Shown in pieces: positions 26,333 through 35,191 of a stretch of DNA of 52,620 nucleotides; positions within the stretch are counted from its first letter, which is position 1; every line of letters begins with the position of its first letter. A model generated the notes under the pieces. The model saw nothing but the letters and a program-made list of their open reading frames with translations. It was not told the origin of the DNA and searched no databases. The DNA comes from Candidatus Poribacteria bacterium (GTDB taxonomy: Bacteria; Poribacteria; WGA-4E; WGA-3G). The stretch covers positions 1 to 52,620 of the forward strand of contig JAAXHO010000214.1 in assembly GCA_012270795.1 (NCBI GenBank), in the 5' to 3' direction. A program made the position numbers and the translations under genes.

Positions 26333-27678
26333 AAGCCAATCTTTATAGTTCTGTAGGTTTGTAGGGATGCATCACTTGCAAACATGAGTCCTGCACACAA
26401 CCAAAAATAGAACCCGTATCCTCTGAATTCAAGTGTCCGATTAAAAAAGAGCAGGAATACAGTCACAGTTACTAAGCAAAGCATAGCCATCGCGATCTCT
26501 TTTGTGTATTTGCCGACTGCGCGTTTGTAGATACTTAATGCAGCCATAAAGAGACGGAGAAAAATTAAGGCAAATAATCCTAAACCTAATAACCCATAGA
26601 AACAGAGGATAGCGACCCAATACACATCTTTAAATCCTTTTTTGCTTAGGACTTTGAGAAGAAATGAACGTTTGCTCATATTGAGTCTTTCAATTGTAGT
26701 GTTCTGATCTGCACCATATCCTAAAATAGGTTTGTTTGCAAGGACAGTCGGGACATTTCCGATGAGAGCACCGAGTCTCTGTTTTTGTGCTACGCGTACA
26801 TAAGACCCAGAAAAAACACCCGTAATATTCCCGACCATACCGACTTTTGCTTTGCGCGGGTTAACGTATTCCAATCCAAATGGGTTCACAATTGCCAACA
26901 AAATTCCAAAAATGAGTATTATTGCTAATGCTAAACGTAGTGCTTGCTTCCAACCGTATTGGAAGAAGTACCATGCGGCACAAGCCAAAATAGCTGAAAA
27001 AGTTGCGGCGCGGGAATAAGATCGGGCAATGAACATTAACAATATCGCTATACCGAGTAGATTCAAATATTCTAAACGTTTTATGCGGGACAAAAAGATG
27101 GTTAGTATAAGGATCATAAAGACCCCATAAATGACAGTATCGCCTAAAGTACCGTAGATACTGCCGATTTCTCGTCCTAATTCCAACAATCTGTACTCTT
27201 TTGTAAATCCACCAACTTCAAGAGTTGATGCACGCGGTAAGAAGAAGTCGAAGGCACTGGGTCCGCCAACCCACTGTATCATACCCACGAAGAGTTGGAC
27301 GACACCTACACACAATATAATCCGCAGTAGAGTCCCAATTCTTTTTTCAGATAATGAAGAATTTGCAATGAGATAGAAAAGGACAATATATCGAGCGAAC
27401 GGTCTGATATTGTAAAGACTTCCGATCAGTGGTGAACGGTTTATCACCATTGAAAGGAATACTACGAGGTAAAAGCCAATAACGGGTATATCAATTGCAG
27501 TTTTGACAAACGGAATTCCTTTGTAGAGTTTGTGGATAACAAGTTTTCCGAATGCTACGTAGATTAGCATTTCACCTATGAATCTTAAATAGGAATAGAC
27601 GGTGTCACTTACAGGTAAAAACTTAAGAACAAACTCTTCAAATGCGAAATAACCTGTGAGAAAATATATTATTGACAT
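26329..27678 (-). CDS. O-antigen polymerase/ligase-like membrane protein
   Basis: A very hydrophobic protein of about 449 residues with roughly ten to twelve membrane segments and one larger periplasmic loop (about residues 255-330) containing QRLGALIGNVPTVLANKPILGYGADQNT. That layout is typical of Wzy polymerases and WaaL-type O-antigen ligases, which join lipid-linked oligosaccharides in the outer leaflet. The ATG at 27678 is used. A TTG four codons upstream is possible. The gene is followed, with an overlap, by the anchored glycosidase. Whether it polymerises or ligates cannot be decided from sequence. Confidence 0.85.
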   Translation of the reverse strand: MSIIYFLTGYFAFEEFVLKFLPVSDTVYSYLRFIGEMLIYVAFGKLVIHKLYKGIPFVKTAIDIPVIGFYLVVFLSMVINRSPLIGSLYNIRPFARYIVLFYLIANSSLSEKRIGTLLRIILCVGVVQLFVGMIQWVGGPSAFDFFLPRASTLEVGGFTKEYRLLELGREIGSIYGTLGDTVIYGVFMILILTIFLSRIKRLEYLNLLGIAILLMFIARSYSRAATFSAILACAAWYFFQYGWKQALRLALAIILIFGILLAIVNPFGLEYVNPRKAKVGMVGNITGVFSGSYVRVAQKQRLGALIGNVPTVLANKPILGYGADQNTTIERLNMSKRSFLLKVLSKKGFKDVYWVAILCFYGLLGLGLFALIFLRLFMAALSIYKRAVGKYTKEIAMAMLCLVTVTVFLLFFNRTLEFRGYGFYFWLCAGLMFASDASLQTYRTIKIGL

Positions 27679-27717
27679 TTTGGATACCAACCAAATAAGA
27701 CGATATTTTTATTGTCT

Positions 27718-28623
27718 TTAAATGGATTCCTTATGGATATTCCAATGTGTTAAATTTTGTCCTAATAATTCAGCCAATTGTTCGTTATGCGGTTTAAAAT
27801 AGTTGGCTAATTCAATGCGCGTTTTTGGGTTTATTGGTGGCGGTGTAAAAGGTTTGTTGCTTAAATCCAAAATGGTCTTTCTGATCTTATGCGCTGCAGA
27901 TGACGGGACGAGTTTACGGATTGCACGCCTGAGTGGGTTGTGAGATGCAAGAAATTGAGTAAACAGATAACCGAATTTTTCTGAACGTGGCATCGCTGCT
28001 TGATTGTGCTGCAGTTCTGCATTCGGTTCAAAATCCTCGCGAACACCGAGCAGGTTAAAGATACGTTTGCATACTGCAATAGCATCGATCTTTAATTCAT
28101 CTGTCAAAACGCAACTTATTTGCCCTTCTCCAAATTGTGTTATCAGATTGTTGATATGTGGATAGTAGGTGCTATTGAACTTATAGACACATTGCCTCCA
28201 TTTAAACCAATCTTCATCAAGTCGGTTTTTCTCTGCTGCAAGTGCCTCTTCAAATGTTTTGATGTTCTCCCATCCTCTACGACGTGCCCACCAATAAGCA
28301 GAATAGGCGCGGGCAACCGGTTCACGCAAGAGAACAACGAGATGAATCTTCGGATTGTGTTGATAGATTCGTTGCATAATTTCAGGTGAGTGCATCACCA
28401 TGACATTTTTGGCGATGAGTTTATTGTCCTCTGGACATTGAGCAAAGTATTTCGCATAAGCCGATTCGTAACCGCGTGTATACTCATGGTCTTGTAAGAA
28501 AAAAGTCATCTCAGGCTGCGGATGCGTATGGATATCGGGGTGCTGTACTAAATAGCGCAACAGTGAGGAAGTTCCTGATTTCTGTGTACCCACAATCATG
28601 AGTTGAATTGACTTATTGGCCAA
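27718..28623 (-). CDS. Sulfotransferase family protein
   Basis: A sulfotransferase of about 301 residues with LMIVGTQKSGTSSLLRYL (PAPS loop) close to the N-terminus and KIHLVVLLREPVARAYSAYWWARRRGW at about 100-126, typical of the heparan-type sulfotransferase group. I choose the TTG at 28623 because AAGGAG lies 6 bases before it. The ATG at 28662 would add 13 residues including MCPNNYLTTRRF, with no comparable ribosome site. The gene is 39 bases upstream of the polymerase-like gene, and an intergenic stretch of about 550 bases with the tRNA-like element separates it from the next sulfotransferase gene. Confidence 0.9.
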   Translation of the reverse strand: MANKSIQLMIVGTQKSGTSSLLRYLVQHPDIHTHPQPEMTFFLQDHEYTRGYESAYAKYFAQCPEDNKLIAKNVMVMHSPEIMQRIYQHNPKIHLVVLLREPVARAYSAYWWARRRGWENIKTFEEALAAEKNRLDEDWFKWRQCVYKFNSTYYPHINNLITQFGEGQISCVLTDELKIDAIAVCKRIFNLLGVREDFEPNAELQHNQAAMPRSEKFGYLFTQFLASHNPLRRAIRKLVPSSAAHKIRKTILDLSNKPFTPPPINPKTRIELANYFKPHNEQLAELLGQNLTHWNIHKESI

Positions 28624-28876
28624 ACTGAATCTCCTTGTAGTAAGGTAATTATTTGGACACATGGATCAGTGCCCTTGCAAGGCACCCCAACAGTGGGATG
28701 TTTTATTTATTGAATATTTTACAATAAATAAAAACGCAATCAGTCGTTTTGTGGTTAAAAAAACTATTTTTTATAATTTATTGAAAAAAGATTTGACTCC
28801 ATTTAAATTTTATTATATAATAATTGTATGTGAACATTGATTTGCAAAATACGTATACCTTGTTCAGGATAAAAAC

Positions 28877-28987
28877 AACCGCTGAATGCGGTATGGAGCT
28901 GTGGGGAGTCGAACCCCAATCTTCCGAGCGTCAACCACGATTGTTTTACCGATTAAACTACAGCCCCATATCTTACATTCAGCGGTT
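28877..28987. other. Perfect 12-bp inverted repeat enclosing a tRNA-like sequence
   Basis: AACCGCTGAATG (28877-28888) and CATTCAGCGGTT (28976-28987) are perfect complements. Both outer sides continue into five or more A/T, so a transcript from either strand would end the stem in a U-run, as at a bidirectional terminator. Inside, a second stem extends the tRNA acceptor by three pairs (TAT against ATA). A minus-strand transcript would form a long rod capped by the tRNA-like fold, with an internal loop of 5 and 3 bases. The remaining sequence of 28624-29177 is AT-rich (notably 28700-28830) and shows no gene. Confidence 0.7.
28894..28967 (-). tRNA. tRNA-like gene, anticodon uncertain (possibly decayed)
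   Basis: On the minus strand, acceptor GGGGCTG pairs with CAGCTCC (one G-U), followed by TA, a D stem GTTT/AAAC with a GG-containing loop, and a perfect T arm TGGGGTTCGACTCCCCA. The anticodon arm is poor. The best fit is stem TCGTG/CTCGG, with one U-U mismatch and one G-U, around loop GTTGACG, giving UGA (Ser). However, the variable loop is short, unlike tRNA-Ser, and position 37 would be C. No CCA is encoded. It may be a tRNA pseudogene, a tRNA mimic or an unusual tRNA. The amino acid should not be taken as known. Confidence 0.6.
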
Positions 28988-29177
28988 TTTTTAATTATAC
29001 GACAATTCCCACCGAATTACAAATTATTGAGACAATCAGAGGTATTCAATTGTTGAGTTTTGCTATTGTAAAATCCTTACCTTATACGTGTAAGTCTTCC
29101 CTTCTTTTCTTTGAAAATTGCATCTCCCACTCCCAAAATTTCTTATCCCAAATAGGAAAAACTTGTTTTTATCTGTT

Positions 29178-30155
29178 CTATTGTGTTAATGTAAAAGTAT
29201 CCCATGGTGGCATTTTACCGATTAATTCTGCAAGATTTTGCACATCGTCCTTGTAATAATTGATTAATTGATTTCGTGTATCTTCTGACATGTTGACGTT
29301 TTCGGTTGGACGTGTGTTTAAGCGAAGATAAATCGGCTCAATTGTTCGTCTCAACAGTCTAAAGGAGTTGTGTATCATCGGTTTGTCATGTGTCCATTTA
29401 CGTAATCGGAATCGGAAGTCTCTATATTTTTTATGTACCTCTGAGTTTTTCATCGTTTCAGTCCGATTCGTGACTTTAAAGACAAAATCCTCATAAAAAC
29501 TTGCATCTATACCTGCGAAATGACACAGATTTTTGAGAACTGTTAAAGGATTTGCTGCAAGGTCTTCATAAAAGAGGATGTGTAAACGTGAGGGTTCAAA
29601 CTGACTATAATACTCCTTCAGATAAACCGAATAGCATCCTTGTTTGAGTGTTTGCCAATACTGTTCGTGGATAGGTTCTCCCTCAGCGTCAACGTTGTCA
29701 GTTTCTAACTTGCCATCCGCGTAGTCAAAGAGTAATTCTACATAGGTATCAAAAGTAAAGTCTTGTGGTAATTTTCCATCCTGTTTTGCAAACCGATACC
29801 ATGAGATCAACCTTGAAATAGGTTCACGCAGACTAAAAACTAACTTTGCATTGGGTAGAAACTTTGCAATTCTATCAAGCGCGTGTGGACAATAGAGATA
29901 ATCTGGCGTTGATTCAAGTCGAATTTGATCATCTTCACATTGGGGAAACAGTTGGTCATATTCCTCTACATCACCGGTAAATCTATATTTTGATGGCAAC
30001 GGGTAATCAGTGTGGAGAAAGAAACGTGTTTCTTTGTAGGTGGCACCACATATTGATGGGTGATTAGCAAGATATATGAATAAGGATGTGGTTGCAGCCT
30101 TAGTTGTTCCACCTACAATCAAATAATGGTAATCACATACCTTTTTTGTTGACAT
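29178..30155 (-). CDS. Sulfotransferase family protein
   Basis: A 325-residue sulfotransferase with YLIVGGTTKAATTSLFIYLA (PAPS loop) at about residues 11-30 and AKLVFSLREPISRLISWYRFAKQDG at about 110-135. The ATG at 30155 overlaps the stop of the flippase gene by one base (TGATG), strong evidence for this start. A longer reading from 30260 would encode a cysteine-rich tail (CCYCCCK) from inside the flippase frame and is rejected. Like its three relatives it should use PAPS to sulfate a glycan hydroxyl. No gene lies between it and the tRNA-like element downstream. Confidence 0.92.
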   Translation of the reverse strand: MSTKKVCDYHYLIVGGTTKAATTSLFIYLANHPSICGATYKETRFFLHTDYPLPSKYRFTGDVEEYDQLFPQCEDDQIRLESTPDYLYCPHALDRIAKFLPNAKLVFSLREPISRLISWYRFAKQDGKLPQDFTFDTYVELLFDYADGKLETDNVDAEGEPIHEQYWQTLKQGCYSVYLKEYYSQFEPSRLHILFYEDLAANPLTVLKNLCHFAGIDASFYEDFVFKVTNRTETMKNSEVHKKYRDFRFRLRKWTHDKPMIHNSFRLLRRTIEPIYLRLNTRPTENVNMSEDTRNQLINYYKDDVQNLAELIGKMPPWDTFTLTQ

Positions 30156-31489
30156 CACTTTAATAAAGAAGCACCAGTTTTTCCAAGTAAATATGATAAA
30201 TTTACAACAGCAATAACAGCAGTGAGTGAAACTGCTAACGCGATACCAGTTAATCCCCAAACACTGACCAATCCTAATGCCAAAGCAAAGTTTAGCACAG
30301 CCATTGTAACCATATTTCTAAATATAAATCCAAAAGCTTTTTGTGCATAGAGCCCCGCATTTAGAACGGGTATCAAGCAAAAAAACACCGTAGCGAAACT
30401 TAGACATAATAGGATGTGGGCGATCTGTTGCACAGATTCTTCAGCAAACTTATCTCCATATAGAACCTCTGCTATTACTGATGCCCCGAATAGAAACAGC
30501 AGCATAATAGGAACTGCAATATATATCACTGTTCGTATGTTCCCAATGATCATTCGTCTGAACTTTTGCTTGTTTTCTTCGGTGTTATCCTCTGCCATAT
30601 CAGGTAAACCTGTTGTAGCAATACTAATGCCTATGAGTGTCTGAATTGCAGAAAAAATACGGAAGGCACTGTTGTAAAGAGTAATCGCACCTTTACCAAG
30701 TTTTCCGACTAAAAACACTTCAACTAACAACCGGGCAGTTATCTGTCGGATTGCGAATCCCAGAGTAGGCAAGGAAATTGTGTTTCTTAACGAACGGAAC
30801 ACATCGCCTGATACCCATGTCAGCATATACGACTGTCCTGCACGATACGCACCGAAAAATAACCATACAAAGTATGCCAAAAAACCACAAGCGTATCCTA
30901 CAGCGACATAATGTGCAAGGTTTTCATTCCCCGATAGAAGAAGGAAAACTACAGTTGCTATCCCAGGTGGAAGGGCGTTTCGTAATGCGACCGTATTAAA
31001 ATGTTTCTGACTATTTAGAAATGCGCCAAGAATCGTACTTGCAGATCCGAATACTACCAATGGTGCAGTCAATCGCAAAATGATTATCATTTCGGATTGG
31101 GCTTCAATAGAACTATTTGGTAACACAATGATTGCAATCCAGGATGCAAACACCTCTATTAGCAACATGAATATTATGCCCACACAGAGCGATAAATTCA
31201 AGATGCCGTTTGTAAATAATTTGAAATTCTCTCTGTTTTTCTGCCTCGCTTCATTTATGAATAAAGGTACAAGGCTAAATTTTGCACCTTCTCTGATTAC
31301 AATGTCAAATAACAAAACTACTTTTAGGGCTGCAATTAATGCATCCGCTGTTTCACTTAAACCAAGATATCTTGGAATTAACACCGCATGAAAAAGCAGG
31401 CTTAATCCCATTCCAACAGAGGTAATCACCATTACCCAACGAGTTGGAGACTGCCAAAATTTAACTATGGAATTGCGAAATTGGTTCAT
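30155..31489 (-). CDS. Polysaccharide/lipid II-type flippase (MurJ/Wzx superfamily)
   Basis: A 444-residue multi-spanning protein with about 12 membrane segments. The opening (VMVITSVGMGLSLLFHAVLIPRYLGLSETADALIAAL) and REGAKFSLVPLFINEARQ resemble MurJ-type flippases, in which this segment carries residues of the substrate cavity. The MOP superfamily flips lipid-linked saccharides across the cytoplasmic membrane. MurJ is usually nearer 500 residues, and the setting among polymerase, epimerase and sulfotransferase genes fits a polysaccharide flippase better than the housekeeping lipid II flippase. It lies 16 bases downstream of the epimerase gene and couples to the next sulfotransferase through a one-base overlap. 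Confidence 0.87.
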   Translation of the reverse strand: MNQFRNSIVKFWQSPTRWVMVITSVGMGLSLLFHAVLIPRYLGLSETADALIAALKVVLLFDIVIREGAKFSLVPLFINEARQKNRENFKLFTNGILNLSLCVGIIFMLLIEVFASWIAIIVLPNSSIEAQSEMIIILRLTAPLVVFGSASTILGAFLNSQKHFNTVALRNALPPGIATVVFLLLSGNENLAHYVAVGYACGFLAYFVWLFFGAYRAGQSYMLTWVSGDVFRSLRNTISLPTLGFAIRQITARLLVEVFLVGKLGKGAITLYNSAFRIFSAIQTLIGISIATTGLPDMAEDNTEENKQKFRRMIIGNIRTVIYIAVPIMLLFLFGASVIAEVLYGDKFAEESVQQIAHILLCLSFATVFFCLIPVLNAGLYAQKAFGFIFRNMVTMAVLNFALALGLVSVWGLTGIALAVSLTAVIAVVNLSYLLGKTGASLLK

Positions 31490-31505
31490 TCAGTTCATAA
31501 TCCAC

Positions 31506-32504
31506 TTAATTTTTCCATGCATCCGGTAAGTTTTGGCTAATCTCAATTTCGTTAAATTCAGTTGGAGGACGAGGTCCAACAGATTTCGCCCATGTTGCCA
31601 TTTGATGAAGGCCTTCTGCTAACGGAACCTGAGATGAATTGCCGAATATCTTTTGAAACTTTTCATGTGAACAATAGGCGTGTTTAACTTCATCCCTTGC
31701 TTGAAAATGCTTTATAGTCACTTCCTTTCCCATTGCAATCATGACGAGTTCTGCTAACTTATTGACAGACACATGTGTATCGGACCCTACGTTGAAAACT
31801 TCACAGGATGTTTCTGGAATAGCCACGCAGCGAGCGATATGGGGTGCGACATCTGCAATATGTGTAAACGCGCGAGTCTGTTCGCCGTCACCGAAGATAA
31901 TCAAAGGTTCACCTTGCATGATCTTGTTCATGAAAATGCCGATAACATTTCGGTATTTGTCACTGATATTTTGCAGCTCACCATAGACGTTGTGTGGGCG
32001 GAAAATGGTATAATCCAGGTCAAAGAGTCGTTTAGAGACAACGAGTTCCTGTTCCACAGCATATTTTGCAATGCCGTAAGGGTCTTCAGGCATCGGTATA
32101 AGTTCTTCGTGCATCGGCAGCTGATTTTCACCGTAGACCGCAATGGAAGAGGTGAATACAAACCTTTTAACATTGAAGTTGACTGCGGCATTAATTAAGT
32201 TGACGCTACCGATAAGGTTATTTTGATAATTGAACCGTTTGATGAAATGACTCAGCCCTTCGGCGGCATACGCTGCGAGATGATAGATATAGGAAAAGTT
32301 GTATTTTTCAAAGAGTTGATTTATTAACTCAACATCAAGGATACTGCCTTCAATGAAAGTCGCTTCGGGGTTAACATTTTCACGGAATCCGCCGCTGATG
32401 TCGTCAAGTACAACAACTGTATGGTCACCGTCGCGGAGCAGTTCGTTGACAACGTGTGCTCCCATAAAACCTGCACCACCGGTAACCAATGATGTCTTTT
32501 TCAT
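31506..32504 (-). CDS. NAD-dependent nucleotide-sugar epimerase/dehydratase
   Basis: A 332-residue extended short-chain dehydrogenase. The N-terminal SLVTGGAGFMGAHVVNEL is the GxxGxxG NAD-binding loop. DDISGGF follows strand two, FVFTSSIAVYGE carries the catalytic Ser/Thr and YGIAKYAVEQE the YxxxK pair. Then FDLDYTIFRPHNVYGE and DGEQTRAFTHIADV, typical of UDP-sugar 4-epimerases and dTDP-glucose dehydratase relatives. It supplies a nucleotide sugar for the polysaccharide locus, most likely by C4 epimerisation, though the sugar is unknown. It is immediately upstream of the flippase gene and 12 bases downstream of the FG-GAP surface protein gene. Confidence 0.92.
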   Translation of the reverse strand: MKKTSLVTGGAGFMGAHVVNELLRDGDHTVVVLDDISGGFRENVNPEATFIEGSILDVELINQLFEKYNFSYIYHLAAYAAEGLSHFIKRFNYQNNLIGSVNLINAAVNFNVKRFVFTSSIAVYGENQLPMHEELIPMPEDPYGIAKYAVEQELVVSKRLFDLDYTIFRPHNVYGELQNISDKYRNVIGIFMNKIMQGEPLIIFGDGEQTRAFTHIADVAPHIARCVAIPETSCEVFNVGSDTHVSVNKLAELVMIAMGKEVTIKHFQARDEVKHAYCSHEKFQKIFGNSSQVPLAEGLHQMATWAKSVGPRPPTEFNEIEISQNLPDAWKN

Positions 32505-32516
32505 TTCCTTTGCCTT

Positions 32517-35141
32517 TTACTTTAATACGACAAGTCGTTTTGTCAGTCTTGTTTTTGGAGTCACTAATTCGTAGATATATACACCACTTGCAACTGCCTC
32601 CCCAGAATCATTGCGGCCATCCCAATATGCGGCTTTGCTTCGGTTAATATAATATCCTGATGTCTGATGTCCAGAAAAAACTGTTTTCACAACCTTACCA
32701 GCTGTATCATAGATACGAATAGTAATTTCAGCGTCCTCCGCAAGTTGGTAAGGTATCCATGTCTCAGGGTTGAATGGGTTTGGATAGTTTGCATGGAGTT
32801 TTGTTTTGATAGCTCCATTAACCGGCATTAATAGTTGTTTAAAAAACCGTTTCACTAATTCTATTTGTGTGGAGTCGCCTTGCATTTCTTCAATTTTTAG
32901 ATAAAACGTATAGAATAGTGCGATGTCGTTTTCTGTCAACGATGGGAAGCGATTTAACATTGCGCTTGCATTGGCAACGTTCTGATGTTTCTGAGACGGT
33001 GCGGCGTTACTATTCTGGTTTTCCTCAATAATCTTGATAATCCAAACCACATCATCAAGGTTTACCTCTCCATCTTTGTTTGCATCAATTCGCTCGTTTG
33101 AGGGAGGAGACTCTCCAAAATGTGCAACGACAATAAGGAGGTCAAGTATATCTATATGTCCATCCTGATTGACATCGCCAGGGTGCCGCGTTTGGACACC
33201 ATTTTCAACAACGTGCAATACCTGGTTAACTTCAATGTCGGTCAATTTTTGAAATATCCCACTGGGCCAATAGATTGCCAATTCGCTGACTTTCTCATTC
33301 TGAGCGAGTCCAAAATGAATCCGTTTTTGGTCTTGTTGAGCCCAATGAATTCCACCACCGTTTTCTCGTAATTGGGTTTTGCCACCAGGTGTTGTTGCAA
33401 ACAGCCGTGCCCCGATACCGTCCCGATTTGAGACAGTGCCTTCCAAGTCAACCTGCAGCCAATTGTTGCCACTATTGATATTGCGAAAGAGTTGATCAGG
33501 CCCCTCACTAAACGGGTATTCACCTCTACCGTTTGTGACGAAGATATCAAGATAACCGTCCTTATCGTAGTCTGCGACTGTAGCACTCTGTCCTCTGCCT
33601 TGTCTGCTTCCAACTATCCCACTTGAACTGGCGCGTTCTATGAATGAACCGTTTCCAAGATTTTCATAAAGGTGGTTTGGTGGATTTTCACTTGTCCTTG
33701 AACGAACAACATAGATATCAATATCCATATCATTATCAAAATCGCCTGCAGCAACGCACCGCCCATCTGAGGATATACCGGGACTACCCAATGCCGATGA
33801 GACATGGAAAATGCTCCCGCCATTGTTAATCAGAAGACGAGATGGGGGTTGTTCCTTTAGGTCTGTTGAGGAAAAGTTTATTGTCTCTATTTCGGTTATA
33901 GGTTTAGACGATTTAATTATGGCAGTCACAGGACGTTTATGAGATAAAAGTGTCCATTTTTGGGTCTCTGGTTCATAGCCTACGTAGATGCCAAAATTCT
34001 CATTTTGCGGACGCGCCTTGAGACCAACAACTTTCGGATCATCAGGAGATAGCGTAACTTTAAATGTAGCAGCTCTTAGAGTTGGTTGGACTCCCTGAAA
34101 TTCACCATTCTGAAATGCTGTCACTTGATGTCCCGCAACACCGATTTTGACTAACGAAAGCCGAGGGCCCCACTCTGAATAGATTTCATAAGATACATCC
34201 CCTGCTGTTTTAAAGCTCAAACCTTTTTCTGTTTCAATGCTTCGCAGATTCAATTCCAACTTGTTAGCATCTACCTGTCCAATAAAGGACTGGTAAAGTC
34301 CGCGAGCAATAAAGATATCTGAAAGTAAATCTCCGTTGAAATCTGCAATTACGGCATCCTGAACGGAGTAACCGTTGGGAATCGTCAAGTTTTCAGTTAT
34401 ATTTCTAAAAGGTGTAATTGATGTATCAAGTACTACAAGAGGGTAGCGATGATAACTTACAACCAAATGCATCGTTCCAGCGGGGGTTATACTTGCCAAC
34501 TGTGCTAAAGCTACGTTATCTTCAAGAGAAAAACCTGCCTGATCACTTTCATTTTCAAATCCACTTACTGTTTGACCAAATAAGGCAGATTTCACCAAGA
34601 CTCCTTTACTATCTTTTCTGGTTATTCCAGTAAGAAGAACATCAAGCTTTCCATCGCCGTTCCAATCAAACCAGAGAGGAGTTCTCCCCCGTAAAAGTGG
34701 GTAATCTATGCCAAGTTCAGCGGCACTTTCAATCAGCATACCGTTCTCATTGATGTAGAAATGGTTTGCATGGTTGTTGTGTGCGCCAGTGCTTAATCCA
34801 CCGCCACTACCGGATAAAATGATTAAATCTTGGTCCCCATCGTTGTCATAGTCTGCCCATGCCACACCGTGTGTATCTGCATGAGGATTCGCATCCCATA
34901 CGACATCAATAATGTCTGTGAAAGTACCATCACCGTTGTTACGATAGAGACTCGGTTTGTGTCTGTGGTTTGTCACCCATAGGTCAAGATACCCATCTCC
35001 ATCAAAATCCCCCCACGCATTTCCCCAGCTTTCCCCGATACGTGTGATCCCCGCTTGATGGGAAACATCTTCAAACTGTATTTCACTTGACGCAGTGGAC
35101 AGTAGACATAAAATGAACAATAATGTTATGAAATTTCGCAT
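32517..35141 (-). CDS. Secreted FG-GAP/VCBS repeat protein with ASPIC/UnbV, dockerin-like and sorting domains
   Basis: An 874-residue protein with a signal peptide (MRNFITLLFILCLLSTASSE) and AAGGAG before the start. FG-GAP/VCBS calcium-binding blades recur from about residue 40 to 530 (WGDFDGDGYLDLWVTN, WADYDNDGDQDLIIL, VADYDKDGYLDIFVTN), folding as a propeller. An ASPIC/UnbV domain follows at about 570-660 (NWLQVDLEGTVSNRDGIGARLFA). Then come a dockerin-like pair (DVNQDGHIDILDL, DANKDGEVNLDDV) at about 672-725 and the PNPFNPETWIPYQLA sorting module. It is a likely outer-surface adhesion or glycan-binding protein. It is 12 bases upstream of the epimerase gene, so it may be transcribed with the polysaccharide genes. 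Confidence 0.93.
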   Translation of the reverse strand: MRNFITLLFILCLLSTASSEIQFEDVSHQAGITRIGESWGNAWGDFDGDGYLDLWVTNHRHKPSLYRNNGDGTFTDIIDVVWDANPHADTHGVAWADYDNDGDQDLIILSGSGGGLSTGAHNNHANHFYINENGMLIESAAELGIDYPLLRGRTPLWFDWNGDGKLDVLLTGITRKDSKGVLVKSALFGQTVSGFENESDQAGFSLEDNVALAQLASITPAGTMHLVVSYHRYPLVVLDTSITPFRNITENLTIPNGYSVQDAVIADFNGDLLSDIFIARGLYQSFIGQVDANKLELNLRSIETEKGLSFKTAGDVSYEIYSEWGPRLSLVKIGVAGHQVTAFQNGEFQGVQPTLRAATFKVTLSPDDPKVVGLKARPQNENFGIYVGYEPETQKWTLLSHKRPVTAIIKSSKPITEIETINFSSTDLKEQPPSRLLINNGGSIFHVSSALGSPGISSDGRCVAAGDFDNDMDIDIYVVRSRTSENPPNHLYENLGNGSFIERASSSGIVGSRQGRGQSATVADYDKDGYLDIFVTNGRGEYPFSEGPDQLFRNINSGNNWLQVDLEGTVSNRDGIGARLFATTPGGKTQLRENGGGIHWAQQDQKRIHFGLAQNEKVSELAIYWPSGIFQKLTDIEVNQVLHVVENGVQTRHPGDVNQDGHIDILDLLIVVAHFGESPPSNERIDANKDGEVNLDDVVWIIKIIEENQNSNAAPSQKHQNVANASAMLNRFPSLTENDIALFYTFYLKIEEMQGDSTQIELVKRFFKQLLMPVNGAIKTKLHANYPNPFNPETWIPYQLAEDAEITIRIYDTAGKVVKTVFSGHQTSGYYINRSKAAYWDGRNDSGEAVASGVYIYELVTPKTRLTKRLVVLK

Positions 35142-35191
35142 TTTTTCTCCTTATATATTCCGTAAAACATCTTTACGGAAACGGTTTGAAA

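Noticed and set aside
30156-30260. Upstream extension of the sulfotransferase at 29178-30155 with a Cys-rich segment (CCYCCCK)
   Set aside because: The extension lies wholly inside the flippase coding sequence. The ATG at 30155 overlapping the flippase stop by one base is the better start, and homologous sulfotransferases begin near the PAPS loop.
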